The notes below the pieces were generated by a model, which saw nothing but the letters and a program-made list of their open reading frames with translations, searched no databases and was not told the DNA's origin. 64,000 bases of DNA from Paenibacillus tundrae (GTDB lineage Bacteria; Bacillota; Bacilli; Paenibacillales; Paenibacillaceae): NCBI RefSeq assembly GCF_036884255.1, contig NZ_CP145605.1, forward strand, positions 992,001 to 1,056,000. Direction: 5' to 3'. Position numbers and translations under genes: made by a program. Position 1 is the stretch's first letter. Each line of letters opens with the position of its first letter. Shown piece by piece: positions 26,898-36,257 of the stretch.

Positions 26898-28202
26898 ATG
26901 ACAGAACGTATTCCTTGTCGTCGAGAGGGGTGCAGTAACACCATTTTGCCCGCAACAGCAGCCAAAACAGATGGCATCTGCATGCCATGTAAACAAGAAA
27001 TTGCGCGGGAGGAGCACCGCCAATATATCGAGGCGAATCGGCGGGATGTGAACTTGTATGAAGGTATGACTGATCCTGTTGAGATCCTGAAAATCATGCA
27101 TACACATCATGTCCGCAACGAATTAATCCGTTATATTCCGTACGGGCAGTCCAAAGAGCAAGTGTTTCTGTCTTTGTCAGCAGAGCAGCAGCTTATGATG
27201 GTAGATTACGCAATGGATCTCATTCGTACAGAAGATGCGGATACAGGCAAAGATATTCTGGTAGCACTTGTCTGTTATCATGGGACTTCGTTATCCGAAC
27301 AGATTTCAGAGCTGTTGGCTCATGAGATCTATTACCCTGCAATTCTGTATAAGAGTGCGAGCCCGGAAGTGCGAGATCAATTGCTACAGCAGGTGAATAC
27401 AGATGATGAGAATCGTAATCTCCTGTTGCTGATGCTTGCGTATATTGGGGATGATGTCGTTGTACAACAATTTCAGCAATGGAAGGAATCTCCCCCGCCT
27501 TGGGCGAATCAACTGTATGTAGCTCCTGAGCAGTATGCGACAGAGGCTGGTTGGGAACTGACCACAGAAGGTAAGCGTAGAATGTTGTTCACAACACCGA
27601 GTTATTCTTTATTTGTCGTGGATGAAAAGGAGTCTGCTACCACTACTTCAGGCGGAGAGCCGATCTCCATGTTAGTTAACAGCTCGGATTGTTGTCCTTG
27701 GTGCAGTCGAGAATTAACCGTTCTGGTTAGTTTAGATGCTCATCATCCAGCACTGCGTGAGGTGTCATGGAAAGCCGAGAAACTTCAAGTCCAGACTTGT
27801 ATGAGTTGCAGCTGTTATGGGGTAGTTTACATGGAGATGAGCGCTGAAGGTAAACCCGTCTGGAGCACGCATAACGTGATGCCTATGGGCGTGGATGAGA
27901 TTGATGCAGAAGATCACGATGCGTTTACACTAGATACAGCTCCTCATTATCATATCGCAACCCAACCGCGTAACCCTTACCACGGCAGTGAGTGGGCAAA
28001 CGAACCGTCACTGTCGCAAATAGGCGGACATCCGGGATGGGTTCAGGATGCGGAATACACAACTTGTCCGTCCTGTTCTACCCGTATGAAGGCGGTCGGG
28101 CAGGTGAATGGTGAGGAACTGGCGGAGTATGGAGAAGGCATGTATTATATGCTGCTATGTGAGCCGTGCCAGATGACGGGGGTAACGTATCAGCAGAGCT
28201 AA
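26898..28202 (+). CDS. Hypothetical cysteine-rich protein with DUF1963-like C-terminus
   Basis: 434 residues, cytoplasmic. I do not recognise the full protein. It holds four probable metal-binding Cys groups: an N-terminal CRREGC...CMPC, CCPWC, CMSCSC, and a pair CPSC/CEPC near the end. The region SLSQIGGHPGWVQDAEYTTCPSC resembles the core of YwqG/DUF1963 proteins. ATG 26898 follows GGAGAGG; the upstream in-frame TTG lacks a ribosome binding site. It probably shares an mRNA with the alanyl-tRNA editing gene, with no evident functional link. Confidence 0.82.
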   Translation: MTERIPCRREGCSNTILPATAAKTDGICMPCKQEIAREEHRQYIEANRRDVNLYEGMTDPVEILKIMHTHHVRNELIRYIPYGQSKEQVFLSLSAEQQLMMVDYAMDLIRTEDADTGKDILVALVCYHGTSLSEQISELLAHEIYYPAILYKSASPEVRDQLLQQVNTDDENRNLLLLMLAYIGDDVVVQQFQQWKESPPPWANQLYVAPEQYATEAGWELTTEGKRRMLFTTPSYSLFVVDEKESATTTSGGEPISMLVNSSDCCPWCSRELTVLVSLDAHHPALREVSWKAEKLQVQTCMSCSCYGVVYMEMSAEGKPVWSTHNVMPMGVDEIDAEDHDAFTLDTAPHYHIATQPRNPYHGSEWANEPSLSQIGGHPGWVQDAEYTTCPSCSTRMKAVGQVNGEELAEYGEGMYYMLLCEPCQMTGVTYQQS

Positions 28203-28346
28203 AGTCTCCGTTTGCACCGGTATGAAACTACATCATCGTTATGGTCTGGGTTAATGGTGAATAGGATATAGGATACGGAGTCGCGTACGGAACGCATGGA
28301 TGAAAGTTTTATGGATAAGGTTTTATGAGTAGCAGAGTAAAATCGT

Positions 28347-28380
28347 AAAAAACGTTCAGGCAATGAGCCTGGACGTTTTT
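28347..28380. terminator. Bidirectional terminator
   Basis: Stem AAAACGTTCAGGC/GCCTGGACGTTTT (one G-T pair) with loop AATGA. A-run on one side and T-run on the other serve the convergent genes. Confidence 0.85.
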
Positions 28381-28412
28381 GGTATGTTTTGTGTATTGAT
28401 ATGGATCAGTAA

Positions 28413-28976
28413 TTAAGGTGAGAGCTCTGCTGCGAGGGCTTCCCACTCGGATCTCAGAATGCCCATCATTAGACGATCATATCGCTTGCCATCCCGATAA
28501 ACTGCTGAGCGGATGCGACCCTCCAGTTGAAAGCCTACCTTTTCGTAAGCACGAATGCCCCGGGCATTATAGGAGATCACATCAAGGCCAACCCGATCTA
28601 GATTTAATTCATGGAATGCATATCGAAGAATCAGCTTCAACGCTTCTGTACCATATCCTTTGTTGCGATGTTCAGCAAGTCCAATACCTATCGCAAGCTG
28701 CCCGCAGCGGTTATTCCATTCAATGCTATGAATAACGACAAAGCCGATCAGTTGTTCATCCTCTTGGGTACGTAGCCGAAAATATACTTCCTTATCTTTC
28801 GTTTCGCCTTCTTCCTCAAGCTGTTTCTCCGAATAGGGAATCGCAATATCCGTATCTACGTTACGCAGATATTCAGGATCTTCGTTCCACAATAGCATTG
28901 TCTGTACGTCTTCTGTGCGGGGAGGGGTCATTTTTAGACGCTGGCTGTAAAATAGATTTTCAGTTGATAGTGTCAT
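28413..28976 (-). CDS. GNAT acetyltransferase, RimJ/RimL type
   Basis: 187-residue acetyltransferase. It shows LKMTPPRTEDVQTMLLWNEDPEYL at the start, the acetyl-CoA loop EHRNKGYGTEALKLILRYAFHELN and the family ending YNARGIRAYEKVGFQLEGRIR. GAAGGAG precedes the ATG. RimJ/RimL-like enzymes acetylate protein N-termini or small molecules such as antibiotics; the substrate here is unknown. The gene is monocistronic, converging on the Cys-rich gene. Confidence 0.9.
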   Translation of the reverse strand: MTLSTENLFYSQRLKMTPPRTEDVQTMLLWNEDPEYLRNVDTDIAIPYSEKQLEEEGETKDKEVYFRLRTQEDEQLIGFVVIHSIEWNNRCGQLAIGIGLAEHRNKGYGTEALKLILRYAFHELNLDRVGLDVISYNARGIRAYEKVGFQLEGRIRSAVYRDGKRYDRLMMGILRSEWEALAAELSP

Positions 28977-29231
28977 GTTAATCTCCTTCAGATCTCAATT
29001 TAAGTTCGCTTCACCTCAGAACAACCGTTAGCTATATGTATTGTACGCAATATGCCTCGCCCCTTTAGAGATCAGATAGGCTCATCATAATGAAAATTAC
29101 AGGGTGATACAACACTCGATCTAGAGAACCTTCATAATAGCCTTGTCAGGAAACCTGCCATGAGAGTAATATGAAATACAGAAGATTAACGATTATAGAT
29201 CATACTTAACATTAACGTAGGAGTGGTTATA

Positions 29232-29687
29232 GTGGAGATTCGTGTAGATGATTTGAGTGGGGCACAAGTGATTGGACTAATTGCAGAACATTTACAAGGA
29301 ATGGCGGAGGACTCTCCACCAGAAAGCATTCATGCCCTTAATCTAGACGGCTTGAAGAAGCCGGAGATTACTTTTTGGTGCGCATGGGAAGATCAGGAGC
29401 TTCTCGGCTGTGGGGCAATCAAGGAACTGGACAAAGAGCACGCAGAACTCAAATCGATGCGAACTGCTAAAAATCATTTACGTAAAGGTGTGGCAAGAAA
29501 TATTCTTGCTCATATTATTGAAGCTGCCATAAGTCGTGGATATAAACGGATCAGTCTAGAGACTGGCTCCATGGATTCATTCATCCCAGCTCGCAAGCTG
29601 TATGAAGATTTCGGCTTCACGTATTGTGAGCCTTTTGCAGATTATATTCTGGATCCGAATAGTACATTTATGACGAAGGAACTGTAG
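29232..29687 (+). CDS. GNAT acetyltransferase, YsnE/PhnO-like
   Basis: 151 residues starting at GTG 29232, which AGGAG (29219-29223) precedes; the earlier GTG at 29223 overlaps the ribosome binding site and is rejected. The conserved subgroup features are SPPESIHALNLDGL, ELKSMRTAKNHLRKGVARNIL and LETGSMDSFIPARKLYEDFGF. Members acetylate small amines or amino-acid-like compounds; no substrate can be assigned. Confidence 0.87.
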   Translation: MEIRVDDLSGAQVIGLIAEHLQGMAEDSPPESIHALNLDGLKKPEITFWCAWEDQELLGCGAIKELDKEHAELKSMRTAKNHLRKGVARNILAHIIEAAISRGYKRISLETGSMDSFIPARKLYEDFGFTYCEPFADYILDPNSTFMTKEL

Positions 29688-30089
29688 TACAAGTTGGAGA
29701 GTATTTAAACGTTCATAGCATTAAAAGTATTCAGAGTATTCAGTACATTCTATTGATAAATATAAAGAAACACTTGAAGAACAGCATTCTGTAGTTGCAG
29801 AGGATGCTGTTCTTTGGCTTGTATACGGCACCGTCTCTACAGGGAAAGGAAGCGAAAGAGCTGCAATGCAAGTTATGGTGAGAATGTATCAAAAGACACA
29901 TAGTTGCATTGCAAACTAGATTAAGATGACAGTATACACAAGTAACTAATGTTCGCCATAAAGAATTGAATGAAATTCCCATGCAGATGTTCTGTTCTGA
30001 GGTATGGACTATAGGGTATACTGAAAATTATATTTAGGTAGACTTGAACCAAATAATCACAGACGTGTTTTACATCAGGAGGACTGGAA
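29688..30089. other. Intergenic region with one hairpin
   Basis: 402 bases without a supported gene. An 11-base-pair hairpin (29777-29787 with 29804-29814) followed by CTTTGG may end the acetyltransferase transcript. The last 100 bases must hold the permease promoter (a TATACT at 30016-30021 is one candidate -10). Confidence 0.45.
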
Positions 30090-31445
30090 TTGGCTCAGAC
30101 AGAAGGAACATTACAGAAGAAACTCAAACCAAGACACATTAGCCTGATGGCGATGGGTGGTGTCATTGGAACTGGAATTTTCAAAGGCAGCACCGAAACG
30201 ATTGGACTAGCAGGGCCTGGGGTCATCGTGACCTACATTTTCGCCGGATTGTTACTGCTCGTTGTCATGGCAGCTATGGCGGAGATGGCCACTGTCTATA
30301 AGAATCGGAATATGAAAGACTTTGTACAAGAAGCGTTTGGCAGCAGAGTATCATTTGTCATGGGATGGATGTATTGCTTCCTATGGTTATCTGTATGTGT
30401 AATTGAAGTGATCGCAGCGGGTAGTTTTCTGCAATATTGGTTCCCAGACGTGCCATTATGGCTCATGAGTCTGGCATGCGCTGCGTTTATTATATCCGTC
30501 AATTTTCTGAGTGTAGGCGTGTTCGGAGAATTCGAATTCTGGTTAGCAGGGATCAAAATTGCGATGATTATTGCTTTTATTTTCCTAGGTACTGCGCTAA
30601 TCTTCGGCATTATTCCGAGTGATAACACACCTTATTTGCAAAATTATACGCAATCGGGTGGCTTCTTCCCTAATGGTTGGGGCTCAATCTTCTCTGCTCT
30701 GCTTGTTGTTATGTTCTCCTATGGAGGTTCAGAGCTGATTGGACTAACATTGACGGAAACGGAAAATGCAGATTGTGTACTGCCCAAGGTGGTGGGCAAT
30801 TTCATGTTAAGAATTATTCTGTTCTTCACCTTGCCTATTCTCATCATCTGTGGCTTAATTCCGTGGAATGAGCTTGGACCAGAAAGTAGCCCGTTTGTAC
30901 AGGTGCTCGCTTCGACTGGGCTACCAGGTGCCGCTCATATTATGAACTTCATTCTGGTTACGGCTGTCTTATCAGCTGCGAACTCTGGGATCTATGGTGC
31001 ATCCCGGATGATGTATTCGATGGCGGTCGGCGGTGAGGCTCCCAAAGCTTTAGCGAAGACCAATGCGAACGGTAGCCCGATTAACACCTTGCTCGTGTGC
31101 AGTGTCATTTTGTTAGCTGGATCATTGCTGGGGCTGTTTGCACAAGATCAGCTATTCAGTGTGCTACTAGCAGTTCCTGGATTTGTGGTAATTCTGGTGT
31201 GGATCTGCATTTCTTCATCGCAATTGAAGTTGCGTAAGCAGTATCCCGTGCAACCTTCCTTCAAGGTGTGGGGATTTCCTTATATCACAGGTGCGACAAC
31301 CCTATGTCTGGCCGTAATTGCAGTGATGTTTATTTTCGATGCAGGCAATCGTTTCAGTATTAGTGTCTGTCTCTCCGTGCTGGCGTTTCTTATCATCTGG
31401 TCTTTGGTTCGATTCCGTAAGGCAGATGGGAAACAGGCGAAATAA
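30090..31445 (+). CDS. APC-family amino acid permease
   Basis: 451-residue membrane transporter of the amino acid-polyamine-organocation family with about 12 hydrophobic segments. The family's substrate-binding entry motif MGGVIGTGIFKGS lies in helix 1, and SYGGSELIGLTLTETENA in helix 6. The start is TTG 30090, with AGGAGG eight bases upstream. It probably imports an amino acid (GabP/RocE/YbgF group) in symport with protons; substrate unknown. Monocistronic with its own terminator. Confidence 0.9.
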   Translation: MAQTEGTLQKKLKPRHISLMAMGGVIGTGIFKGSTETIGLAGPGVIVTYIFAGLLLLVVMAAMAEMATVYKNRNMKDFVQEAFGSRVSFVMGWMYCFLWLSVCVIEVIAAGSFLQYWFPDVPLWLMSLACAAFIISVNFLSVGVFGEFEFWLAGIKIAMIIAFIFLGTALIFGIIPSDNTPYLQNYTQSGGFFPNGWGSIFSALLVVMFSYGGSELIGLTLTETENADCVLPKVVGNFMLRIILFFTLPILIICGLIPWNELGPESSPFVQVLASTGLPGAAHIMNFILVTAVLSAANSGIYGASRMMYSMAVGGEAPKALAKTNANGSPINTLLVCSVILLAGSLLGLFAQDQLFSVLLAVPGFVVILVWICISSSQLKLRKQYPVQPSFKVWGFPYITGATTLCLAVIAVMFIFDAGNRFSISVCLSVLAFLIIWSLVRFRKADGKQAK

Positions 31446-31536
31446 CGGACTGCATCTATAGGTCGCATGTAGATCGGATAGAGAAAAAGGTTTGAGAATT
31501 AGCAGAATTAAATATTGCTTAATTAAGAAGAAGAAG

Positions 31537-31568
31537 ACATCTCAGTGGTTATGCTGGGGTGTTTTTTT
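31537..31568 (+). terminator. Terminator of the permease gene
   Basis: Nine-base-pair stem ACATCTCAG/CTGGGGTGT with G-T pairs, followed by seven T residues. Confidence 0.8.
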
Positions 31569-31632
31569 GTACATGGAGGTATACTTGCATATATAGATTT
31601 AGATGAGAAGAAAGAAGGGAGGATTGCACACA

Positions 31633-32028
31633 ATGAAGAATTGGGCTGTCGTTAGAAGGTTATATCCCCACATAGAAGAAGAGGTAACTCTTGAAATGAA
31701 CGGAGTTGAATTTACAGGGTTTGCTACTATCTGTCCATATCCTATTGAAGTGGGACGTGCTTACCCCGTATCCATTGGGATTACAATATTAGATGATGTC
31801 ATTATTCAGGAGCTGCACGAGCCTAAGAAAGAGTTAGAACGGATTGATTCAGGATTCGCTTATAACATTCGAGGTGTGATACAAGCAGACTCTTTGGATG
31901 CGGGGATCGTCCTAACCGATGAAGAGTTGTTCAGAGACTATGCTTATTTAATAGGTACATACGTTGAGTTGAAAGTAGATCGAATTAGCGTTGAATTTCT
32001 GGCGAGTAAATCATTTATTAAATTTTGA
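31633..32028 (+). CDS. Hypothetical small protein, first gene of an AT-rich immunity-like cluster
   Basis: 131 residues from ATG 31633 (AGGGAGG upstream). It looks beta-rich with no signal peptide (VTLEMNGVEFTGFATICPYPIEVGRAYPVSIGITILDD). I do not recognise a family. It opens a run of four small genes in the same direction, visibly richer in A+T than the surroundings, and ends 10 bases before the next start. The next genes look like immunity proteins, so a similar role is guessed from position only. Confidence 0.7.
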   Translation: MKNWAVVRRLYPHIEEEVTLEMNGVEFTGFATICPYPIEVGRAYPVSIGITILDDVIIQELHEPKKELERIDSGFAYNIRGVIQADSLDAGIVLTDEELFRDYAYLIGTYVELKVDRISVEFLASKSFIKF

Positions 32029-32038
32029 GGTGAAGGTA

Positions 32039-32527
32039 ATGTACTTGAGAGAAGCGGTATCTCGAAGCAGTAATATTGATTGGAGTTTAGTAGGGACGGT
32101 AGTATCACCGGAGGATGAGAGATTGGCATATGAGTTTTTTAGGAGAATGGCTTCATTTTTTCAAAAAGAAAATCTAGTGCCTGTTTCACCTAAATTTGCT
32201 GATATTGCTCGTTTATTAGGTGGTGAAAAAGAGCTAGTAGATATTACAACGATTTATAGCCAAGAAACCATAGAATACATGAATAAGTTTTCTGGTATAG
32301 AATTGTTTTGTAATTTTTATCTGAAATTAGCTAGCTATATAGATGATCATCTGGAATACTCTGAGTATATTCATGTATATGAACCGTTGTTAAGAATACT
32401 AGAAAGGAAAGGAGCATTTGTATTTAGAGTGAATGAACTAGAGATAATTGGGGGTGGTCATTTCCCTCTCGGAGGATGGTATGAGAGATTTTTAAATAAG
32501 CCATCGTACGATATAGAAAACTTATAA
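32039..32527 (+). CDS. Hypothetical protein, possible toxin-immunity protein
   Basis: 162 residues from ATG 32039, preceded by GAGGTGAAGG. It has a helical N-terminal two-thirds (EDERLAYEFFRRMASFFQKE) and a C-terminal segment YEPLLRILERKGAFVFRVNE, then HFPLGGWYERF. This size and pattern recall immunity proteins of polymorphic toxin systems, but I cannot name a family. Part of the AT-rich four-gene cluster, 10 bases after the first gene. Confidence 0.7.
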   Translation: MYLREAVSRSSNIDWSLVGTVVSPEDERLAYEFFRRMASFFQKENLVPVSPKFADIARLLGGEKELVDITTIYSQETIEYMNKFSGIELFCNFYLKLASYIDDHLEYSEYIHVYEPLLRILERKGAFVFRVNELEIIGGGHFPLGGWYERFLNKPSYDIENL

Positions 32528-32619
32528 ATCTAAAAATAGTTTTCGCTGATTGGTATGTTACTTACATAAACTCGAGCGTATTTACTTGATTAAAAAGTAT
32601 GGTTCGTGGAGTGATTTAT

Positions 32620-32997
32620 ATGAATAGCGAAAATGAACTCGATGATAAAGTTCGTCATATTAAGCTAAATGAATTATCCATACGAGAATTAATTGAATTT
32701 CTGGATTCAAAACAAATATATATCATCAGTAATACGATGATTAGAGTCGTAGAACTAAAAATCAATAATACTTTAGTGATCGAAAAGCTTCAAAATTTAA
32801 CTCAATATATGGGTGAACGATATACTTTTGCAGAAGGAATCAGAATCGGACATTTTGCTATGGCAACACTATCAATCTTGAATACCTCTGATTCTTTAAA
32901 TGCGTATCATGAAACCTTAGAGAATCTAAAAGAAGTGGATAAAGGAAGGATAGAGAAGGTAATTGAAATATTTAATGACTTAACTAATACGAATTGA
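32620..32997 (+). CDS. Hypothetical small helical protein
   Basis: 125 residues from ATG 32620 (GGAGTGA upstream; the in-frame ATG at 32599 has no ribosome binding site). Helical, charged, no signal peptide. A Leu-rich helix-pair pattern (LNELSIRELIEFLDSKQIY...EKLQNLTQYM) could be HEAT-like. No family recognised. It sits third in the AT-rich cluster, 92 bases after the preceding gene. Confidence 0.68.
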   Translation: MNSENELDDKVRHIKLNELSIRELIEFLDSKQIYIISNTMIRVVELKINNTLVIEKLQNLTQYMGERYTFAEGIRIGHFAMATLSILNTSDSLNAYHETLENLKEVDKGRIEKVIEIFNDLTNTN

Positions 32998-33108
32998 ATT
33001 TTTTAGTTTGCAAACATCTAACGTATTGATGCAGATAATGAATATCCGAATGAGGCGTGAGTTAGGAGAGAATATAATATTATTGAAAAAGCTTAATGGG
33101 GGAGAGAA

Positions 33109-33483
33109 GTGTACAGAATACTTATAGAACAAAATGAAATTGACAAACTGGTTGAATCTTATTTTTATATTATAGACCTCCCAAGAGCATTAAAATATTT
33201 TGGGAATTCTGAAAGACATGGGTATGGATCAGGTCCACTAGAGGTACAATTTTCAACTTATCATGAGCCAAATGAGGAGTACTATATTGGAGATAGGAAA
33301 GTGTGCTTTATAGGAGAGCCCCCAGCTTATGACGAAGATGTAATGGCAGTAATGGAGTACGATCAATTTTATAACTGTTTAGTTATTTATAGTGGGAAAC
33401 ATCTTGACGAACATCCAGAAGATATAAATAAGATTAATAATTTACTAGAAATAATAAAAAGTAGATTAGATATAAAAGTCTAA
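33109..33483 (+). CDS. CdiI-like immunity protein (ribonuclease-toxin immunity family, tentative)
   Basis: 124 residues beginning at GTG 33109, with GGGGGAGAG just upstream. The central pattern LPRALKYFG....HGYGSGPLEVQFSTYHEPNEEYYIGD, followed by PAYDEDVMAVMEYDQFYNCLV and HPEDINKINNLLE, resembles small immunity proteins of contact-dependent inhibition ribonuclease toxins. Such proteins neutralise a cognate toxin in the cytoplasm. No toxin gene lies next to it. Last gene of the AT-rich cluster; a strong terminator follows about 100 bases later. The family assignment is from memory of pattern and moderately sure. Confidence 0.65.
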   Translation: MYRILIEQNEIDKLVESYFYIIDLPRALKYFGNSERHGYGSGPLEVQFSTYHEPNEEYYIGDRKVCFIGEPPAYDEDVMAVMEYDQFYNCLVIYSGKHLDEHPEDINKINNLLEIIKSRLDIKV

Positions 33484-33584
33484 TTAAAGTTTGTATAACA
33501 AATATAACTGATATAATACACAATTTTGGTAGTTTTATTGGTGAATGTTTCATTTAATTAAATTAAGATATGCTTAATAAATTG

Positions 33585-33631
33585 AACAGGTCGATTATGG
33601 TCAGATGAAACCGTAATTAACCTGTTTTTTT
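33585..33631 (+). terminator. Terminator closing the AT-rich small-gene cluster
   Basis: Stem of about 17 pairs (33585-33601 with 33610-33626, one mismatch, two G-T) followed by a T-run. The remaining bases up to the VOC gene at 33788 show only its ribosome binding site. Confidence 0.85.
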
Positions 33632-33787
33632 ATTATCTTTATTTTCTTGTGTGCTTCAGATCTCAATTGATCGATGAGAGAGAAAAGAAAAGAACGAAAA
33701 ACGCTACTGACATACTGTTGGCAATAGGGGGCTTATATAATCATGCATATAACACAACCACCCATATACTAAGGAGGACATAACATT

Positions 33788-34156
33788 ATGTCAGTAATCG
33801 GACCAGACTTCATTTCACTTCAAGTGAGCAATCTCGAAAGCTCCGCGGAATTCTATCAATACTATCTTGGATTGGTTCGCTCGCAGGCAGGGCCACCTCA
33901 TGCTGTGGTCTTTGATACGAAGCCTATTGCATTTGCTCTTCGCGACTTACTCCCGGGAGTAGAGCTCAGCTCGGTTAGTCAGCCTGGACTTGGTGTTGCT
34001 CTGTGGCTTCAAGCCCCTGATGCGCAAGAAATCCACGACAAACTTGTTGCTGCAGGCGTAAAGATCACATCTGCACCAATTGATGGACCATTTGGGCGAA
34101 CCTTTACATTTGCTGATCCAGACGGTTACTTAGTTACCCTTCACAGCAAAGCCTAA
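33788..34156 (+). CDS. VOC (glyoxalase/dioxygenase superfamily) protein
   Basis: 122-residue single VOC module with two beta-alpha-beta-beta-beta halves: ISLQVSNLESSAEFYQYYLGL at the start and GRTFTFADPDGYLVTLHS at the end. Members bind a divalent metal and act as lyases, dioxygenases or antibiotic-binding proteins. AAGGAGG precedes the ATG. It is monocistronic with a terminator, and the substrate is unknown. Confidence 0.88.
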   Translation: MSVIGPDFISLQVSNLESSAEFYQYYLGLVRSQAGPPHAVVFDTKPIAFALRDLLPGVELSSVSQPGLGVALWLQAPDAQEIHDKLVAAGVKITSAPIDGPFGRTFTFADPDGYLVTLHSKA

Positions 34157-34189
34157 ACTATAATTAGATTAGTGTTAACTTTACTCGCA

Positions 34190-34233
34190 AAGGCTTATTC
34201 CCACTGTAAAGCAGAGGAATAAGTCTTTTTTCT
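34190..34233 (+). terminator. Terminator after the VOC gene
   Basis: Stem AAGGCTTATTCC/GGAATAAGTCTT (one G-T pair) with 14-base loop and a T-run. Confidence 0.82.
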
Positions 34234-34399
34234 GTGTACTTAATGAAGAAAATTCCCTTATTTATGTCAACCCAATATTTTCTTGCGAAAATCGACATAT
34301 TCGTATACTATTTTCACATTACATAGTGCTTCAAGCATGGTGAAATTGGGTATGGGCTAGTCGAAAAGGCTTACGCGGATGTGGGAGGAAGAGGAGCGA

Positions 34400-36154
34400 A
34401 TGATCGGAGTGTTCAGAAAACGTTTAGTTGTCCGTATAGTTGCCATCGTTACATTTGTCATGCTGGTACTATCTGCAGGAAGTATGTTGCTTCAGTTGGC
34501 TAATACAAAATTGGCTGCACAGAAGGCAATCTCAAGTTACAACATTCAGATAGCTCAAAGTTATGTAAGTCAGTTAGATAAGGAGCCCTATGTAGAATTT
34601 GTGCAAGATCCACAAGAAAACAGTACATTTCTGAAGATTAGAGATGAACTTGATGATTTTCGTGTAAGGATCGGCGCAATGTACGTGTACTATGCAAAAA
34701 TAGATGACAAGGATACACCACTCATGATGGTGGATGGGATCAAGGACCCAGACAAAGCATCCGCAATTAATGAAGTAACGGACATTCCTCCAGATGCTGT
34801 GGCCGAATTGCGGCAGGGGAACACAGCGAGTTCATCGATTATTAACAACGAAGAATATGGCGAATACATATCCTCCTATGCTCCGATCATGGATAACAAC
34901 GGTAGTCTAGTAGGTGTAATCGGCATCGATACGGCTGTATCTGTTATCGGAACGATCGAGTCGGATATCCTGACTTCTAGTCTTCCGTTCTACGGTGTAC
35001 TGCTGTTCATTACACTCGCAGGAATTGCCATTGTACTATGGTTTATCGTAAGAGGTCTGAGACCGTTGCAACCACTAAAAGCAAGTGTAGAACGAATGGC
35101 GCAAGGTGAACTGGCAGAAGCGAATCGAATTCTGACAGCATACCCACTTCGTAGCCAAGATGAGATTGGTAGTACGTTTACAGCAATGACCCAGATGTCT
35201 GGGAATTTGAATAAAATTGTGAGTGACATGGTCGCAGGTGTGTCTGTGACTACAGATATTCTTGCCGAATCCACTGAGGAATTCAATCGGAATGCAGAAG
35301 AGATGCTGGTGATGAATAAAACAGTGGATCATGCAGTGCAACAGATTAGACAGGGCGCGCACACGCAGAAGCAGGGCGCAAGTGATAGTGCTCATGCAAT
35401 GGAAGAGATTGCAAAAGGCATCACGGACATATCCGAGTCCTCTACAGCGGTGTCGGACGCTGCGACTACGACGCTCGCTACAGCGCAATTGGGCAAGCAG
35501 AGCATGACAGACATGAAGAAACAGATGGAGAATATATCCGCGGTTGCGGGAGAAGTGGTAGCGCTTGTTCAAGTGCTGAGCAACTATTCCCAGGAGATTG
35601 GGGGCGCTTTGCACACGCTGCGGGATTTTGCCTCCCAGACGAAGCTGCTTGCACTCAATGCTTCGATTGAAGCTGCTCATGCTGGAGAGCATGGGAGAGG
35701 CTTTTCAATCGTAGCGGATGAGGTGAGAAAGCTGGCAGAAGCTTCGAGTTCATCCGTGCAGACCATATCAGATTTGCTAACAGGCATTCAGCAAGAGTCC
35801 GAACAGATTGGGACACAGATGAATGTAACGGCACAGGAGATAGGTCAGGGTGTAACTTTGACTGCGGATGCGGAGGTTGCCTTTACACAGGTGGTCGATG
35901 CATTGCGACTCGTAACCCAGCGAATCCAGGAAGTCTCTGCTGCAGCAGAAGAAATATCCGCAGGATCCGAGGAAGCAGCTGCATCCGTGAACACGATCTC
36001 CGAGATCTCGTCCGGCGTTTCCGATCATTCGGACGATATCTATCGTTTAACCCGTGAACAATCTGCGATGTTCCAGAAGGTATTGGAGGCATCCAATGTA
36101 CTGCAGCAACAGACGCATGACATGAGTCAAGCAGTGAAGAAAGTCAAAGTATAG
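34400..36154 (+). CDS. Methyl-accepting chemotaxis protein
   Basis: 584-residue chemoreceptor. It has a first membrane helix (about 10-35), an extracellular sensor region of about 160 residues of single-Cache-like character, a second membrane helix (about 195-220), a HAMP domain, and the cytoplasmic signalling hairpin with the near-invariant tip [35 protein letters not shown] 34400 follows GAGGAG; the upstream in-frame start at 34379 lacks a good site. The receptor controls the CheA kinase in the array at the cell pole. The ligand is not evident and no che genes lie nearby. Confidence 0.93.
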   Translation: MIGVFRKRLVVRIVAIVTFVMLVLSAGSMLLQLANTKLAAQKAISSYNIQIAQSYVSQLDKEPYVEFVQDPQENSTFLKIRDELDDFRVRIGAMYVYYAKIDDKDTPLMMVDGIKDPDKASAINEVTDIPPDAVAELRQGNTASSSIINNEEYGEYISSYAPIMDNNGSLVGVIGIDTAVSVIGTIESDILTSSLPFYGVLLFITLAGIAIVLWFIVRGLRPLQPLKASVERMAQGELAEANRILTAYPLRSQDEIGSTFTAMTQMSGNLNKIVSDMVAGVSVTTDILAESTEEFNRNAEEMLVMNKTVDHAVQQIRQGAHTQKQGASDSAHAMEEIAKGITDISESSTAVSDAATTTLATAQLGKQSMTDMKKQMENISAVAGEVVALVQVLSNYSQEIGGALHTLRDFASQTKLLALNASIEAAHAGEHGRGFSIVADEVRKLAEASSSSVQTISDLLTGIQQESEQIGTQMNVTAQEIGQGVTLTADAEVAFTQVVDALRLVTQRIQEVSAAAEEISAGSEEAAASVNTISEISSGVSDHSDDIYRLTREQSAMFQKVLEASNVLQQQTHDMSQAVKKVKV

Positions 36155-36186
36155 AATAAAATAAACGCAATATGTGTAACGTTATT

Positions 36187-36253
36187 AAAACACCCTACTC
36201 CGTAGTCGAGCTGTGTTCATGCAGGCATCGACTGAAAAGTAGGGTGTTTTTTA
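36187..36253. terminator. Bidirectional terminator between chemoreceptor and LysR genes
   Basis: Outer arms AAAACACCCTACT/AGTAGGGTGTTTT plus an inner GTCGA/TCGAC pair; T-run on both strands. Confidence 0.85.
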
Positions 36254-36257
36254 GTTA

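Noticed and set aside
29740-29982. 80-codon minus-strand frame
   Set aside because: No ribosome binding site, unusual Cys/His-rich composition, overlaps a probable terminator hairpin.
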